Below the pieces are notes generated by a model that saw only the letters and a program-made list of their open reading frames with translations, searched no databases and had not been told where the DNA came from. Positions 47,400 to 58,007 of a DNA stretch of 64,000 nt are shown in pieces. Both the position numbers and the translations under genes were made by a program. This DNA comes from Rhodamnia argentea (Eukaryota > Streptophyta > Magnoliopsida > Myrtales > Myrtaceae): NCBI RefSeq assembly GCF_020921035.1, contig NC_063150.1, positions 28,195,826 to 28,259,825 on the forward strand, in the 5' to 3' direction. Numbering within the stretch: position 1 is the first letter of the stretch; every line of letters begins with the position of its first letter.

Positions 47400-47407
47400 T
47401 ACTTATA
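47400..47407 (-). promoter_or_regulatory. TATA box of PR-10 D4
   Basis: CCTATAAG, about 116 bases before the ATG. Confidence 0.65.
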
Positions 47408-47924
47408 GGCAAGTCCATTGGTTTGTACTCCATCCTCATTCAACGTTCAAAGCACTCCGGATTGGACCAAGCCGAATTGCTTTAAAGCCTTTCTTGTTTT
47501 CTCATTGGGAGGAGCCACCGACCATCTGGAAGCTCCTTTTGCATAGCCATTATTATAACAGCCTAAGGTGAGGTATTGGAATTAATGAGAAATAACATAT
47601 TTATTCGTAGACATCGTGAGCCCATTACGATTGTCTATACTTGGTATACCACTTCTCTAGAAAAAGTAATTCAAGACGAATATTTTGGTGATAATATGAA
47701 TCTTATTTTTTGGTCGGAACGTCGGAACGAAAGCGTAAAATAGGCAACGCCAAATAAGTTAATCCCTTTTTCAGCTCTGAATTTTCAGGGTACAATCTCT
47801 TTCGAAAAGAAAATTGAAATTTTAAATCATGAACTGATTTCGACGCAAATTTTCGGCTTGAAACCAGACAAGCCTGACCACCATTGCAAAGGTATGCTTG
47901 TATGTTTGTTCGTTGCACTATCGA

Positions 47925-48066
47925 GCAGCCACGGAAAAAAGTTTAGGAATCAATTCTCTTGGGGAGAGGACAAACTTCTGGCTCCCACCATCAAATCGGG
48001 GGCTGAAATTCAATGTTGATGTTGCATCAAGAGATAACAAAGGAGCTGGCACAAGGGCATCAAAAG
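47925..48066 (+). pseudogene. RNase H-like (RVT_3) fragment, best-preserved start
   Basis: Plus-strand reading includes NFWLPPSNRGLKFNVDVASR followed by DNKGAG. The W-PP---G-KFNVD order is the entry motif of the plant RNase H-like domain in LINE reverse transcriptase proteins. The catalytic-type Asp is present, but the next expected G-A is V-A. It is cut off at about 48066 by the dispersed CACTT-type repeat. The equivalent parts beside D1-D3 are more damaged. Confidence 0.55.
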
Positions 48067-48646
48067 TGTCAAAGTTTGTGTACGGCATCCATTTTGATAT
48101 CAAAATTTTTTATCAGCTCACTTATGTACTAAATCGAAGAAAAAGTAATTACTTAAGTGTCAATGGCGAGATATTCCAGCTAAACTGATTGCGGGGCATT
48201 TATTATTAATTTTTTAAATATTATGTGGAAAATTCCTTTAAAAAGTCAGTCCACGTGGAGTCCATGTGGCAATTATTTCTTAAAAAAATCGGTCCATGGG
48301 GACCCCACGTGGCGACTATTTAAAACAAATAAATCAATTTGAAAAAATCAATTAAGTTTAACATATAAACTAAAAAATTTAAAAAAAAAAAAGTAAAAAG
48401 AATAAGGTAGAGCTTGGCACAGCGGCAAGAGTGCGAGATGGCCAACTAAGGTCGTCGAGCCCCGGCCGGTGGCTGCCACCCCCAATGCTCGTAGGCGAGG
48501 GCTCGACCTCACAGATTTGGGTGGGGCCAAGGCCAGGCCCCACCAACCCTAGCAAGTCCTCGCTTGCGGTCGCAAGGGTCGTCAGCCACTAACCATGGCT
48601 CGGCGAGGCTATGCAACTCCTCGCCGCTGCAATCCTTTCCTTTTTT
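48067..48646. repeat. Dispersed repeat with GC-rich core (copy 3, diverged)
   Basis: Same organisation as 11233-11885: 'CTCACTTATGTACTAAATCG'-type motifs, repeated 'CCACGTGG' phrases, an A-rich tract, then a GC-rich core (48410-48640). It ends just before the TGTCACGACC terminus of the composite element. Confidence 0.45.
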
Positions 48647-50684
48647 TGTCACGACCTGAACCCCGCAAGCCGTTGACATCCCACTTGGTCACGACTATGT
48701 ACAGTTCTCCAGGATCCAAAGGCCAACAAATACAACACTTGCGGAAGTAGAAACAATTCCCCATACAGAAACCAATTAACATCACGATGACTTGGGACAG
48801 TAAAACAAACTTATGTACATATATACATAATTGTTACAACCTTCAAACCTAGGGCTTCAAAGGCCATTGTACAAGCCTGTGACCACCTATAACAAAAGAT
48901 TATGTGGTCGAAGCCCGCTATGCTTCCAAAAGAAAATACTCTACAAAAGCTCAAGAGGCCAACTACCCTAGGCCTCATCTCGCTATCCGATACTATATCA
49001 TCTCTCGCCTCCAACTCATCTTCGTCAAGCTCAGGTGGCTGTTCTGCATCCGATGGCTCTACAACCTCCCCATCTTCTCCTGGTACCATGACCTCGGGGA
49101 ATACCGAATCTCTTGGGCGGATTATTCATTGTTGAGGCGAAGTGTCTGAAAAATGAGAGCCCACGACGGGGTGAGATAAAATCTCAGTAAGAAAGCCCCT
49201 AACCCTAAGTTAGGGCTCTAGTGCCTCCAGATACATCCTAGGCGAGCAATTTCCAACAAATCATCCGACAATAAAAAATTCCATAAATAAATTCCCGAAT
49301 ATTCCATTCTTTCTCCAAAAATTGCCACACCTTCACAAATATTCCACGTTACCCCCATATCGATATTTCATGTCTCGGACTGGAATAAAAATATTCCACG
49401 TTGCTCAAAAGCCCGCGTTCCACGCCTCAGGCTATCGTATAAAATTCCACGTTGGTCCAGGGCCCACGTTTAACGCATCGAGCTATATTATAACCGGACA
49501 GACCTGCATAATAACGCCTCAGGCCATTATAAATATTCCACGTTGATCCAGAGCCCACTTTTAACGCATCAGGCTATCATATAAAATTTCACATTGGTCT
49601 AAAGCCCGCGTTTAACGCATCGGGCTATATTATAACTGGACGGACCCACGTAATAACGCATCGGGCCATTATAAATATTCCACGTTGATCCAGAGCCCGC
49701 ATTTAACGGATCAGGCTATCATATAAAATTCCACATTGGTCCAGAGCCCGCGTTTAACGCATCAAGCTATATTATAACTAGACAGACCCGCGTAATAACG
49801 CCTCAAGCCATTATAAATATTCCACGTTGATCCAGAGCCCGTGTTTAACGCATCAGGCTATCATATAAAATTTCACATTGGTTCAAAGCCCGCGTTTAAC
49901 GCATCATGCTATATTATAACTGGACAGACCCGCGTAATAACGCCTCAAGTCGTTGTAACCCGCGTAATAATGCCTCAGGTTAATATCCCGCGTTTAACGC
50001 CTCAGGATAAAATAATAAGCACAACCCCGCGTTTAACGCCTCAAGGTAAAATAATAACAGAGCCCGCGTCATAACGCCTCAGGCTATAATATGGTCTCAT
50101 AAAATACATACCCCGCGTCATAACGCTTCAGGGTAAAATTTCACACTGCCTCTTAATAATTCCAAGTGAAGACCATATAATCATAATAATTCCTCGATTG
50201 CTCGGCCGATACCACACGATCTCTTAATTCCTTCCAATCGATCAATTTTCGCCACGTGATCTTGCTAAATTTCCTGATTAGCAGATCGAGATTGTGACAT
50301 TATGAAATTTCCGTCCTTTTTGAGATGTATGAATGAGGAATGATCTATCGGTGTATTTCGGTTAGATTTCACTCAGATCCGATCAATCATGAGTTAACCG
50401 ACCAAAAAGGGAAAGGCTAACGCGCGACAAGATATGTGGACATAGGAAACTCAAATAAGAATTGGCATTTTGACCATAAGGATTGCAGAGGGGATATTTA
50501 GAGCCAAGAAAAAGCGATCTAAAGACGATTATGGAATTCATTGCTAGTATTGTATGATTGGTACGCGGGTAATTCCGCTTAACCAATGTATAATTTGCGA
50601 ACTTTTCCTAAATCGATTTCTGAAGATCGAAACCTATGGACTAGTGATAAAACCTTGCAATTACATGACAACCAAAATGGCCAT
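48647..50684 (-). mobile_element. Long-terminal-repeat-like unit A0 (left-facing)
   Basis: Begins TGTCACGACCTGAACC and shares, in order, all landmarks with the unit at 50685: a TTGCGGAAG word, TATGTACATATATAC, ACCACCTATAACAAAAGA, an acidic reading frame, GAGATAAAATCTCA, GCTAGTGCCTCC-like text and CACGTT tandem repeats. On the minus strand (49089 down to 48960) the frame reads GEVVEPSDAEQPPELDEDEL. From 49380 to 50150 it holds the AACGC...CAGGC tandem array. The right end is cut by, or passes into, the next unit. Orientation is taken from the acidic frame; the family is not identified. Confidence 0.6.
49380..50150. repeat. Higher-order tandem array inside unit A0
   Basis: A basic monomer of about 48 bases, with the phrase GAGCCCGCGTTTAACGCATC followed by AGGCTAT-like text, is repeated. 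Three consecutive monomers form a larger unit of about 142-146 bases that starts with CCACGTTGATCCAGAGCCC near 49531, 49679 and 49818. From about 49950 the monomer shortens to CCCGCGTTTAACGCCTCAGG every 30-45 bases. The complementary monomer (CCCGAGGCG...ACGCGGGC) is at 55010-55210. Confidence 0.75.
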
Positions 50685-50995
50685 TGTCATGACCCGAACC
50701 CTACGAACCGTCGACATCCCACCGGGTCTCGCTTGCGTACGGTTCTCCAGGATCCTCAAGCCAACAAAATTAAACAACACACGCGGAAGCAACAACAACC
50801 CCCATACAGAGAACCAACAAAACTAAGATAACTTGGGATGGTAATAACACACATATGTACATATATACAAAGTTGTTACAAACTGTCAAACCTAGGGCTT
50901 TAGAGGCCACTATACAAGCCCATGACCACCTATAACAAAAGACACGTGGTCGAAGCCCGCTACACAACCAAAATACAACACGCCACAAAACTACG

Positions 50996-51312
50996 AGGCC
51001 AACTATGTAATCCTCGTCATCGTCCTCGTCCTCGCTACCCAACACAAACCCATATCGAGCTGCCAGCTCAGCCTCATCTAACTCTGGAGACTCTTCGGCA
51101 TCCGAAGGCTCCACAACTTCACCATCTGCTTCTGCAGGTACCACGCCTACGGGGTCGGGCGCCAAAACTTCAGGTACAGCCTCGGGGTTCACCACCTCTC
51201 CATCTAGGGGTGCAGCATTCACAAGATCATACTCCCCGACTCCATTAAAGGGAACATCAAAACCTCTCAATGGCCCCACGGTCAGGTCCCCGTGGTGATA
51301 AGTCCATGCCAC
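50996..51312 (-). CDS. Acidic reading frame embedded in LTR-like unit
   Basis: On the minus strand the frame is open from at least VYYRYATIVWVDTGELYW (about 51375) through HHGDLTVGPLRGFDV, GEVVEPSDAEESPELDEAEL and a run of Asp/Glu. No ATG at a sensible start is visible, and a TAA precedes the VYYR phrase. The same family is seen at 55434 on the plus strand (VVYVRKCTKVWVDLG) and at A0 and B (GEVVEP-DAE). I know no protein with this combination. It is probably an element-encoded C-terminal part; the 3' extension into the terminal block loses coding character. Confidence 0.35.
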
Positions 51313-51929
51313 AAAAGTCTGAAGCTTCCAGTATAACTCTCCGGTATCTACCCAAACTATAGTTGCATATCTATAATAAACTTAATTCTCCCCAACAGGA
51401 TACTCTGTCACCTGCGTATCCATGTCCCGGGGAATACCGAACTTCGGGGGCGGAACACTCATGGCTGAGGCGGAGGGTCCGAAAAACAACGAACCCACGA
51501 CGGGTGAGATAAAATCTCAATAGGAAAATCTCTAACCCTAAATCAAGTCGCTAGTGCCTCCGGACACCTTTTCATTAAAAAATTTTCCAACAATCCTCCT
51601 TTCTTACCCAAAAATTCACAATTAAAATCCAGAAAATCCCATTCTTTCTCTGAAAATTCTCACACCTTCTCAAATATTCTACGTTACTCCCGTCTCGGCA
51701 TTCCACGCCTCGGTCCGATAATAAAATATTCTACGTGCTCCAAGACCCGTTTTTAACACATCAGACCATAATATAAATATCCACATTACTCCGAAAATTT
51801 CTACGTTACACCGAAAATATTCCACGCTACCCGAGAAGATTCCACGTTACTCCAAAAATATTCCACGTCACTCCAGAATATTCCACGTTACTCCACCGCC
51901 ATCATACAAGTTCATAACGTTGAGCCTCG

Positions 51930-52275
51930 AACCTTTATGGAACACGGCTCTATATATATACCAGGGTCTCGGACACAAAGGAATACGACCCATAAATCTC
52001 AGTCTCGGACACATAGGAACACGATCGGATTAAGTCTCGGACAATTAGTCGAACACGACTCACTTTGGTCTCGGACGACTTAATTGAACACGACTTTCAT
52101 ACTTTCTCGGTCTCAGACAATCAGACGAATACGGCTCACTTTGGCCTCGGACGACTTGATTGAATACGACCCTCACATTTTCTCGGTCTCAGACAATCGG
52201 ACAAATACAGCTCACTTTGGCCTCAGACGACTTGATTGAATACGACCCTCACATTTTCTCGGAATAGTTCGGGAC
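51930..52275. repeat. Tandem TCTCGGACNNNTNGANNACGAC array (left arm)
   Basis: About eight diverged repeats of roughly 35-55 bases with the phrase CTCGGACAATNAGNCGAACACG. The inverted counterpart is 56755-57055, where it reads TCGTATTC...GTCCGAGACC. Confidence 0.7.
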
Positions 52276-53249
52276 CACGTGATTCACTCACATTAGAGAA
52301 TTAATAATTTGGGATCACCCGATTAATTCACACTAATCCAAATATTAATCCAGACTACCCGATCAATTAATACTACCATAGTGTTCAATCCACTCCATGC
52401 GACCATATTATGCTAACGTAGCAATTTATAAATCACGTGCCATTAAAATTATACTAATGTGGAAATTTATCACGGCCGAACAATAATAATTTTCTAACAT
52501 ATAATTAATTTACGACTATAGTACTAAACTATAGTAATCATGCCACATTTAATTGGTACCATGGCATAACAACTTTATGTCACATAAAAGTAACCCTAGT
52601 TAATATACAAACTAACCATGGTTCAAAAATTAACTAGAGTCAAATACTAACCTAACCATGATTAATAAATAGCATAAAGTAACCATAGTTAGACATAAAG
52701 TAACCATAGTTAAACTTTGAACAGCAATTATCTTCTTGACTTTACTATTCATGCAAGAACAAGCTTTCTCTCTCCTCCAAATCTGCAATTTTCGGCCAGC
52801 ACAATTTCACCCTCAAATTCACCAATTTCTTCATCAAAAATTCACAATTTCATGGTCTTTTAGCAGCCTAGTCACCTAATTTAGGTTTAGAAACAATCCT
52901 ACCTCAAAAACTCGCAAAACCTCCGTTGAACGGTTGAGGAAAAGCCCGAACCAAGTGGCGATTCCGGCGGTCCTTGCACGGCCGGCGACTCAGCAACGAT
53001 CTAGTGACTCCAAGCGCTCCAAAGTGACACCAAAGAAGGCTTGAAGAATTTTCGGCAATGGCGGGTGTGAGAGAGAGAGTTCGGCCAAGGGAGTATGAGG
53101 TAGAGAGAAAGTGAGCTAGAGAGAGAGTGGGTTCTTGCAAATAATGAGGAGGAAGAAGACCTAATAATAAATAATATAAGTTGAGAGTAATTAATTGGGT
53201 CAACAAAGTCAAGAGGAAAAAAAAATAATTTCCTCCCCACAAGACTAGT

Positions 53250-54230
53250 CAATCTCGGCCAAAAGGGCAAATGACCAAAATACCCTTCGTTCCAAGTGAA
53301 AAATGGGGTATTTTTCAAGGGCAAATGGGTCCTTTCCCACACCCAGTCCAAATCTACTTTTCCTGAACCTCTTTGGGGCGAACCATGAAGGAATTGCACA
53401 CAGGATGAGGAAACGTCCAAAATTTTTATTTATTAAAACCCCTAAAGGTCCGACGTCAAATTCTGAAGCTCGATTCGTGATCAATCTCGATCAATAGAAT
53501 TTTCAGCGCATCTCAAAATAACGGGCGGCTTTTAGAAGTTACGCGTATCAACCCGTGATTAAAATCACGTTTAAGAATTACTCGAGCCCCGGCGACCTTG
53601 GTTGTCATTCAATTGCGAGGATCAATCACTAGTCTCGATGAACACGATCGTTAGAAATAATTCGGGGACGTTCGGAACCCATGCGAGGTCGAACGGAATC
53701 ACCCGTGATCCAAGCGTAGGGTATTACCCAAATCGTTCCTTAATTATTCTAGGATCGGCCTATATTGGTCCAAAATATTCCCTCGACAATTTTCATAGCC
53801 AAAGAGTCAGTCCGGGATCGAGTTCTTAGGTCCACGTACTTGATTTTCCTAGTTAGCCATTCCCATTTGGTTAGTCCGCTCGAGAGGGATCAATTCCGAC
53901 CGAGATTCGGCTGAAATACATCGATGAGACTTTTCATTTATTCAGGGCTTCAAAACGAGCCGGATTATAGGATGTCATAGCCATGACTAGAGTATGCCTA
54001 AGAGTGGTGAAAATCACCGAGTCGATACGCGTAATGTTGCTACAAAAGCCGCCCGTCAGTTTGAAACAAACTGGAATTACAATTGATAAAAAATGAATCA
54101 GGAAATAAAATCTCAAAATTTGGACAAAGGAATTGAAGAATTCAAATTTTGATTTTGGATTAGCGTCGCCTCATTGAAAGCAACCTGTGGTGGAAAAATC
54201 AAATTTTCAGCCGACGGAAGTAAAATGGCC
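53250..54230. mobile_element. Centre of the inverted composite element
   Basis: Contains a shorter inverted pair: ACGGGCGGCTTTTAGAAG at about 53521 and its complement around 54034-54057 (CAAAAGCCGCCCGT), each next to a TACGCG / CGATACGCG word. The axis of symmetry is therefore near 53.8 kb. The rest is unique, without a recognised gene. I see no reverse transcriptase, integrase or transposase. Confidence 0.45.
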
Positions 54231-55985
54231 GTTTTGCCCCTAGAGTATTAATTTTTGTTTAAAGTATAAGGAAGGGCAATATGGTCTTTTAGGAATACAT
54301 CTCAGCTGAAATTACTAGAAAATTATGGTTAATAATGGTTAAAGTAATTTATGTGGTGAAGGATTTATTTGCCAAGTGTCAAATGGGGGTGGTGGGTGAT
54401 TGACTATTACTTTCTTGAAGCAATAATTCAAGAAATTAAGGGATAATATCAAAGAGGGAAGCTTGCTTCAGCTGAGAACTCCCGTAAGCCTCCCTTCCCC
54501 TCCAATTTCAGCTTCTTCTTCTTCTCCTTGCTATTGCAGACAAACCAGAAACCGCCTCACCTGAACCAGTTTCTGATCACTCCTTCAAATGGTTACTGCT
54601 CACTCCCCGGCAAACCACTAGCCACAAGCTGACTACCCCATGAAATTTCAGTCTTTTGCCGACCTTCTCCAATCGGAATCACCTCATTTGGTCACCGGAA
54701 CAGTTATGGCCGGCCAAAAGAAAATCGGTCAACGGTTTTTGAGTCAGCTGAGGGCGTGACTTGAGTTGTTGCTGGCCGGTTAGAAGAAGAGGGAATCCAT
54801 TTGGCTTGGGCACTTGGAACAATAATTGTGAGTAATTTTTACCCTTCCTAGAAAATAAATATGTTCACGGATGTAATAATTGTTGGAATGTAATACAGTA
54901 CGATGGGATTTGTGACTGGAATTACTGGATTAGTTATGTATTGTTTGGGCCAATAAGGTGGTATAGGGGACCTAAGGCGTAGAATGCGTAGGTTCCACGA
55001 ATCATTAAGCCCGAGGCATGTTTATGAGGGCGAGTTTATTGACATTGAGATCATATAGCCCGAGGCGTTTTGACGCGGGCTAATATATTGAATTTGAATT
55101 AAGTCTGAGGCGTTTCTACGCGGGCTAAGGTATTGAAATTGAAATGTAATGCCCGAGGCGTGTTTACGCGGGCAAATGAGAGTGAAATTGATATGATGCT
55201 TGAGGCGTTCTTACGCGAGTGACTTGATTTTGTTATTGAAATTCGTGTGATGCTAGTGCGACTACTTAGGTCTTTATTTCGATAAATTGTTCTATTTGAA
55301 TGCCATTCATGCCGAGTTCTCCGAATTGCGTGAGGTTACCAAAGTTGAATTTTTCTGCTATGCCATGCTTTTACATTTCCTTCTTTTATTTTATCTTTGA
55401 ACTGGTGGTCTAGTTAGGGTTAGGATTTATTCGTTGAGATGTCAATCTCACCCCTTTGTGGAACCCCCCCTTTTAAGAACCCCGACTTTGAAGATGGTTC
55501 TAGTCAGATTAGGCGACCCAAAGGAGAAGACGGTAACTTTTGAGGAGTTTCCTAAAAATAAAGGTGTAGTATATGTTAGAAAGTGTACCAAGGTTTGGGT
55601 AGACTTAGGAGCGGGACAGATGCAGCCTCATCCATTTGAGTCTTGGTTCCTCCGCCTGGGAGATGGCGACCTATAGGGTCTTCTCCGACCCGAGGACGTT
55701 CCAGTGGAGGTTGTTCCAGAGTGGTGCCACCCGACTCGTCCCGAGATACAGACGGACGTAGAGATATCCGCAGCGGGATCTAGGAACATATCGTAGAGGA
55801 GCCCTACCCCAGTAGATGATCGACATGTTGTGGTGATTTCAGATTCGGAGGATGAGGAAGACACCGACAGTGAGACAGAGGAGGAGATTGCAGAGACAGA
55901 TCCAGATTATGTACCGACGACTGCCGAGGACGAGAGTGGCGGGGTTATTGGGAGTTCTTCTACCTAGCTTAGATATTCCAGTTCG
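54231..55985 (+). mobile_element. Long-terminal-repeat-like unit M (right-facing, truncated)
   Basis: A CT-rich leader (54480-54640) and GTGAGTAATTTTTAC-type text lead into CCCGAGGCGTNTTTACGCGGGC repeats (55010-55210). Then come GAGATGTCAATCTCACCCC (the counterpart of GAGATTTTATCTCACCCC in unit B) and an acidic frame ending at 55965. The terminal TGACA block is missing; unit B follows directly. Its repeats resemble A0 rather than A1. Confidence 0.5.
55494..55967 (+). pseudogene. Acidic reading frame in unit M
   Basis: From an ATG at 55494 the frame reads MVLVRLGDPKEKTVTFEEF, then VVYVRKCTKVWVDLG, to a stop at 55674-55676. In another frame, from about 55825 to TAG at 55965-55967, it reads VVISDSEDEEDTDSETEEE and on to GGVIGSSST. 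Taken together this looks like one protein whose middle is frameshifted: a conserved VWVDLG part and an Asp/Glu-rich tail. Related frames are in units A0, A1 and B. No family recognised. Confidence 0.35.
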
Positions 55986-58005
55986 CTTTGGACCACTTGA
56001 AGTTGCTAGATCGTCGACGAGTCGCCGGCCGTGCAAGGATCGTCGGAACCGCCACTTGGTTCAATCTTTTCCTCAACCGTTGAACGGACATTTTGCGAGT
56101 TTTTGAGGTAGGGTTGTTTCTAAACCTAAATTAGGTGACTAGGTTGCTAAAAGACCATGGATTTGTGAAATTTTGATGAAGAAATTGGTGGATTTGAGGT
56201 TGAATATGTGCTGGCTGAAAATTTGCAGAAATGGAGGAGAGAGAAAGCTTGTTCTTGCATGAATAGTAAAGTCAAGAAGATAATAGTGGTCAAAGTTTAA
56301 CTATGGTTACTTTATGCCCTAACTAGAGTTACTTTATGCTATTGTTTAATCATGGTTAGGTTAGTATTTGACTCTAGTTAGTTTTTGAACCATGGTTATT
56401 TAATATATTAACTAGGGTTACTTTTATGTGTCATAAAGTTGTTATGCCATGATACCCATTTAAATGTGACATTATTACTATAGTTTAGTACTATAGTCGT
56501 AGATTAATTATATGTTAGAAAATTATTATTGTTCGGCCGTGATAAATTTCCACGTTAGTATAATTTTAGTGGTGCGTGATTTATAAATTGCTACGTTAGC
56601 GTAATATGGTCACATGACGTGGATTGGATACTATGGTAGTATTAATTGATCGGGTAGTCTGAATTAATATTTGGATTAGTGTGAATTAATCGGGTGATCC
56701 CGAATTATTAATTCTCTAACGTGAGTGAATCACGTGGTCCCGAACTATTCTAAGAAAATGAGAAGGTCGTATTCAATCAAGTCGTTTGAGGCCAAAGTGA
56801 GCCGTATTCGTCCGATTGTCTGAGACCGAGGAAATGTGAGGGTCGTATTCAATCAAGTCATCCGAGGCCAAAGTGAGCTGTATTCGTCTGATTTTCTGAG
56901 ACCGAGAAAGCAAGAAAGTCGTGTTCAATTAAGTCGTCCGAGACCAAAGTGAGTCGTGTTCGACTAATTGTCCTAGACTTGATCCGTTCGTGTTCCTATG
57001 TGTCCGAGACCGAGATCCGTGGGTCGTATTCCTATGTGTCCGAGACCCTAGTATATGATTAGAGCCATGTTCCATAAAGGTCCGAGACTCAATGTTATGA
57101 ACTTATTTGATGGCGGCGGAGTAACGTGGAATATTTTGGAGCAACGTGGAATATTTTGGAGCAACGTGGAATATTTCCGAAATAACGTGGAATATTCTGG
57201 AGCAACGTGGAACATTTTTGGAGTGCCGTGGAATATTTTCGGAGCAACGTGGAATTTTTGGAGTAATATGGACATTTATATTTTGGCCTGATGCGTTAAA
57301 CGCGGGCCCTGGAGCACGTAGAATATTTTATTGTCGGACCGAGGCGTGGAACGCCGAGACGGGAGTAACGTATAATATTTGAGAAGGTGTGAGAATTTTC
57401 GGAGAAAGAATGGAATTTTCTGGATTTTAATTGTGAAGTTTTAGGTAAGGAAGAGGGATTGTCGGAAATTTTAAAATGAAAATGTGTCTGGAGGCACTAG
57501 CGACCTGATTTAGGATTAGAGATTTTCCTACTGAGATTTTATCTCACCCCATCGCGGGTTCGTTGTTTTTCAAACCCTCCACCGCAATGATCCGACCCGG
57601 AGATCGAGACGCTAGGAGAAGTTGTGGAGCCTTTGGATGCTGAGTAGCCGCTTGAGATAGCGAGGACGAGAATTAGGATAGTTGTCCTCTTAGTTAGTGT
57701 TGTAGGGTGTTGTATTTTGGGTTGTGTAGCGGGCTTCGACCACGTGCCTTTTTGTTATAGGTGGTCACGAGCTTGTACAGTGGCCCCCGAAGCCCCGGGT
57801 TTGACAGTTTGAAACAACTATGTATATATGTACATATGTGTGTTTTTACCATCCTAAATTATCGTAGTTTTGTTGGTTTTCTGTACGGGGATTGTTGTTG
57901 CTTCCGCATGTGTTGTTTAATTTTGTTGGCCTGAGGATCCTAGAGAACCGTACGCAAGCGATGCCAGGTGGGATGTCGACGGTTCGTAAGGTTCGGGTCA
58001 TGACA
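55986..58005 (+). mobile_element. Long-terminal-repeat-like unit B (right-facing)
   Basis: Inverted counterpart of 50685-53015. It starts at the CTAGATCGTCGACGAGTCGC / CGGCCGTGCAAGG block and runs through AACGTGGAATATTTTGGAGC repeats (57122-57265), GAGATTTTATCTCACCCC (57535) and a broken acidic frame (GEVVEPLDAE then TAG, about 57618-57649). It ends GGTTCGGGTCATGACA at 58005. The next base starts the third copy of the segmental duplication. Confidence 0.65.
57120..57268 (+). repeat. Tandem AACGTGGAATATTTTGGAGC array
   Basis: Seven head-to-tail copies of a repeat of about 20-21 bases, the first ones nearly identical. The left arm has the complement as TTCCACGTTACTCCAAAAATA copies at 51795-51895. 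The translated frames across it (EYFGATWN-type) are artefacts of the repeat. Confidence 0.85.
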
Positions 58006-58007
58006 AT

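Larger units (their letters stand above)
50685..53250 (-). mobile_element. Long-terminal-repeat-like unit A1 (left-facing)
   Basis: Begins TGTCATGACCCGAACCCTAC. The first 2.3 kb, to about 53015, is the inverted counterpart of 55985-58005, with landmarks in mirrored order: terminal block, TTGCGTACGGTTCTC, acidic frame, GAGATAAAATCTCA, CACGTTACTCC repeats (51700-51900), TCTCGGAC repeats (51930-52270), CATAACAACTTTATG, and the CGGCCGTGCAAGG block. Toward 53250 a CT/GA-rich leader and a TATA-like AT stretch follow. Whether it is a solo LTR or part of a larger inverted element is open: the bases flanking 50685 and 58005 do not form a target duplication. Confidence 0.65.

Noticed and set aside
48902-49149. 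Plus-strand Ser-rich frames opposite the acidic frame
   Set aside because: Antisense of the Asp/Glu-rich minus-strand frame (GAG/GAC codons read as CTC/GTC on the other strand). The minus-strand version is the one conserved between units.
49322-50074. CRISPR-like array
   Set aside because: The repeats are diverged, spacers are also repeats of each other, the context is a plant mobile element, and there are no cas genes.
53001-53420. A 139-codon minus-strand frame near the centre of the composite element
   Set aside because: It runs through CT-rich leader and AT-rich sequence with long Leu/Ser/Phe runs, is not conserved in unit M or B, and shows no domain.
57048-57382. Frames reading repeated EYFGATWN or FHVAPK phrases
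   Set aside because: They are translations of the 20-base tandem array in different frames and carry no independent signal.
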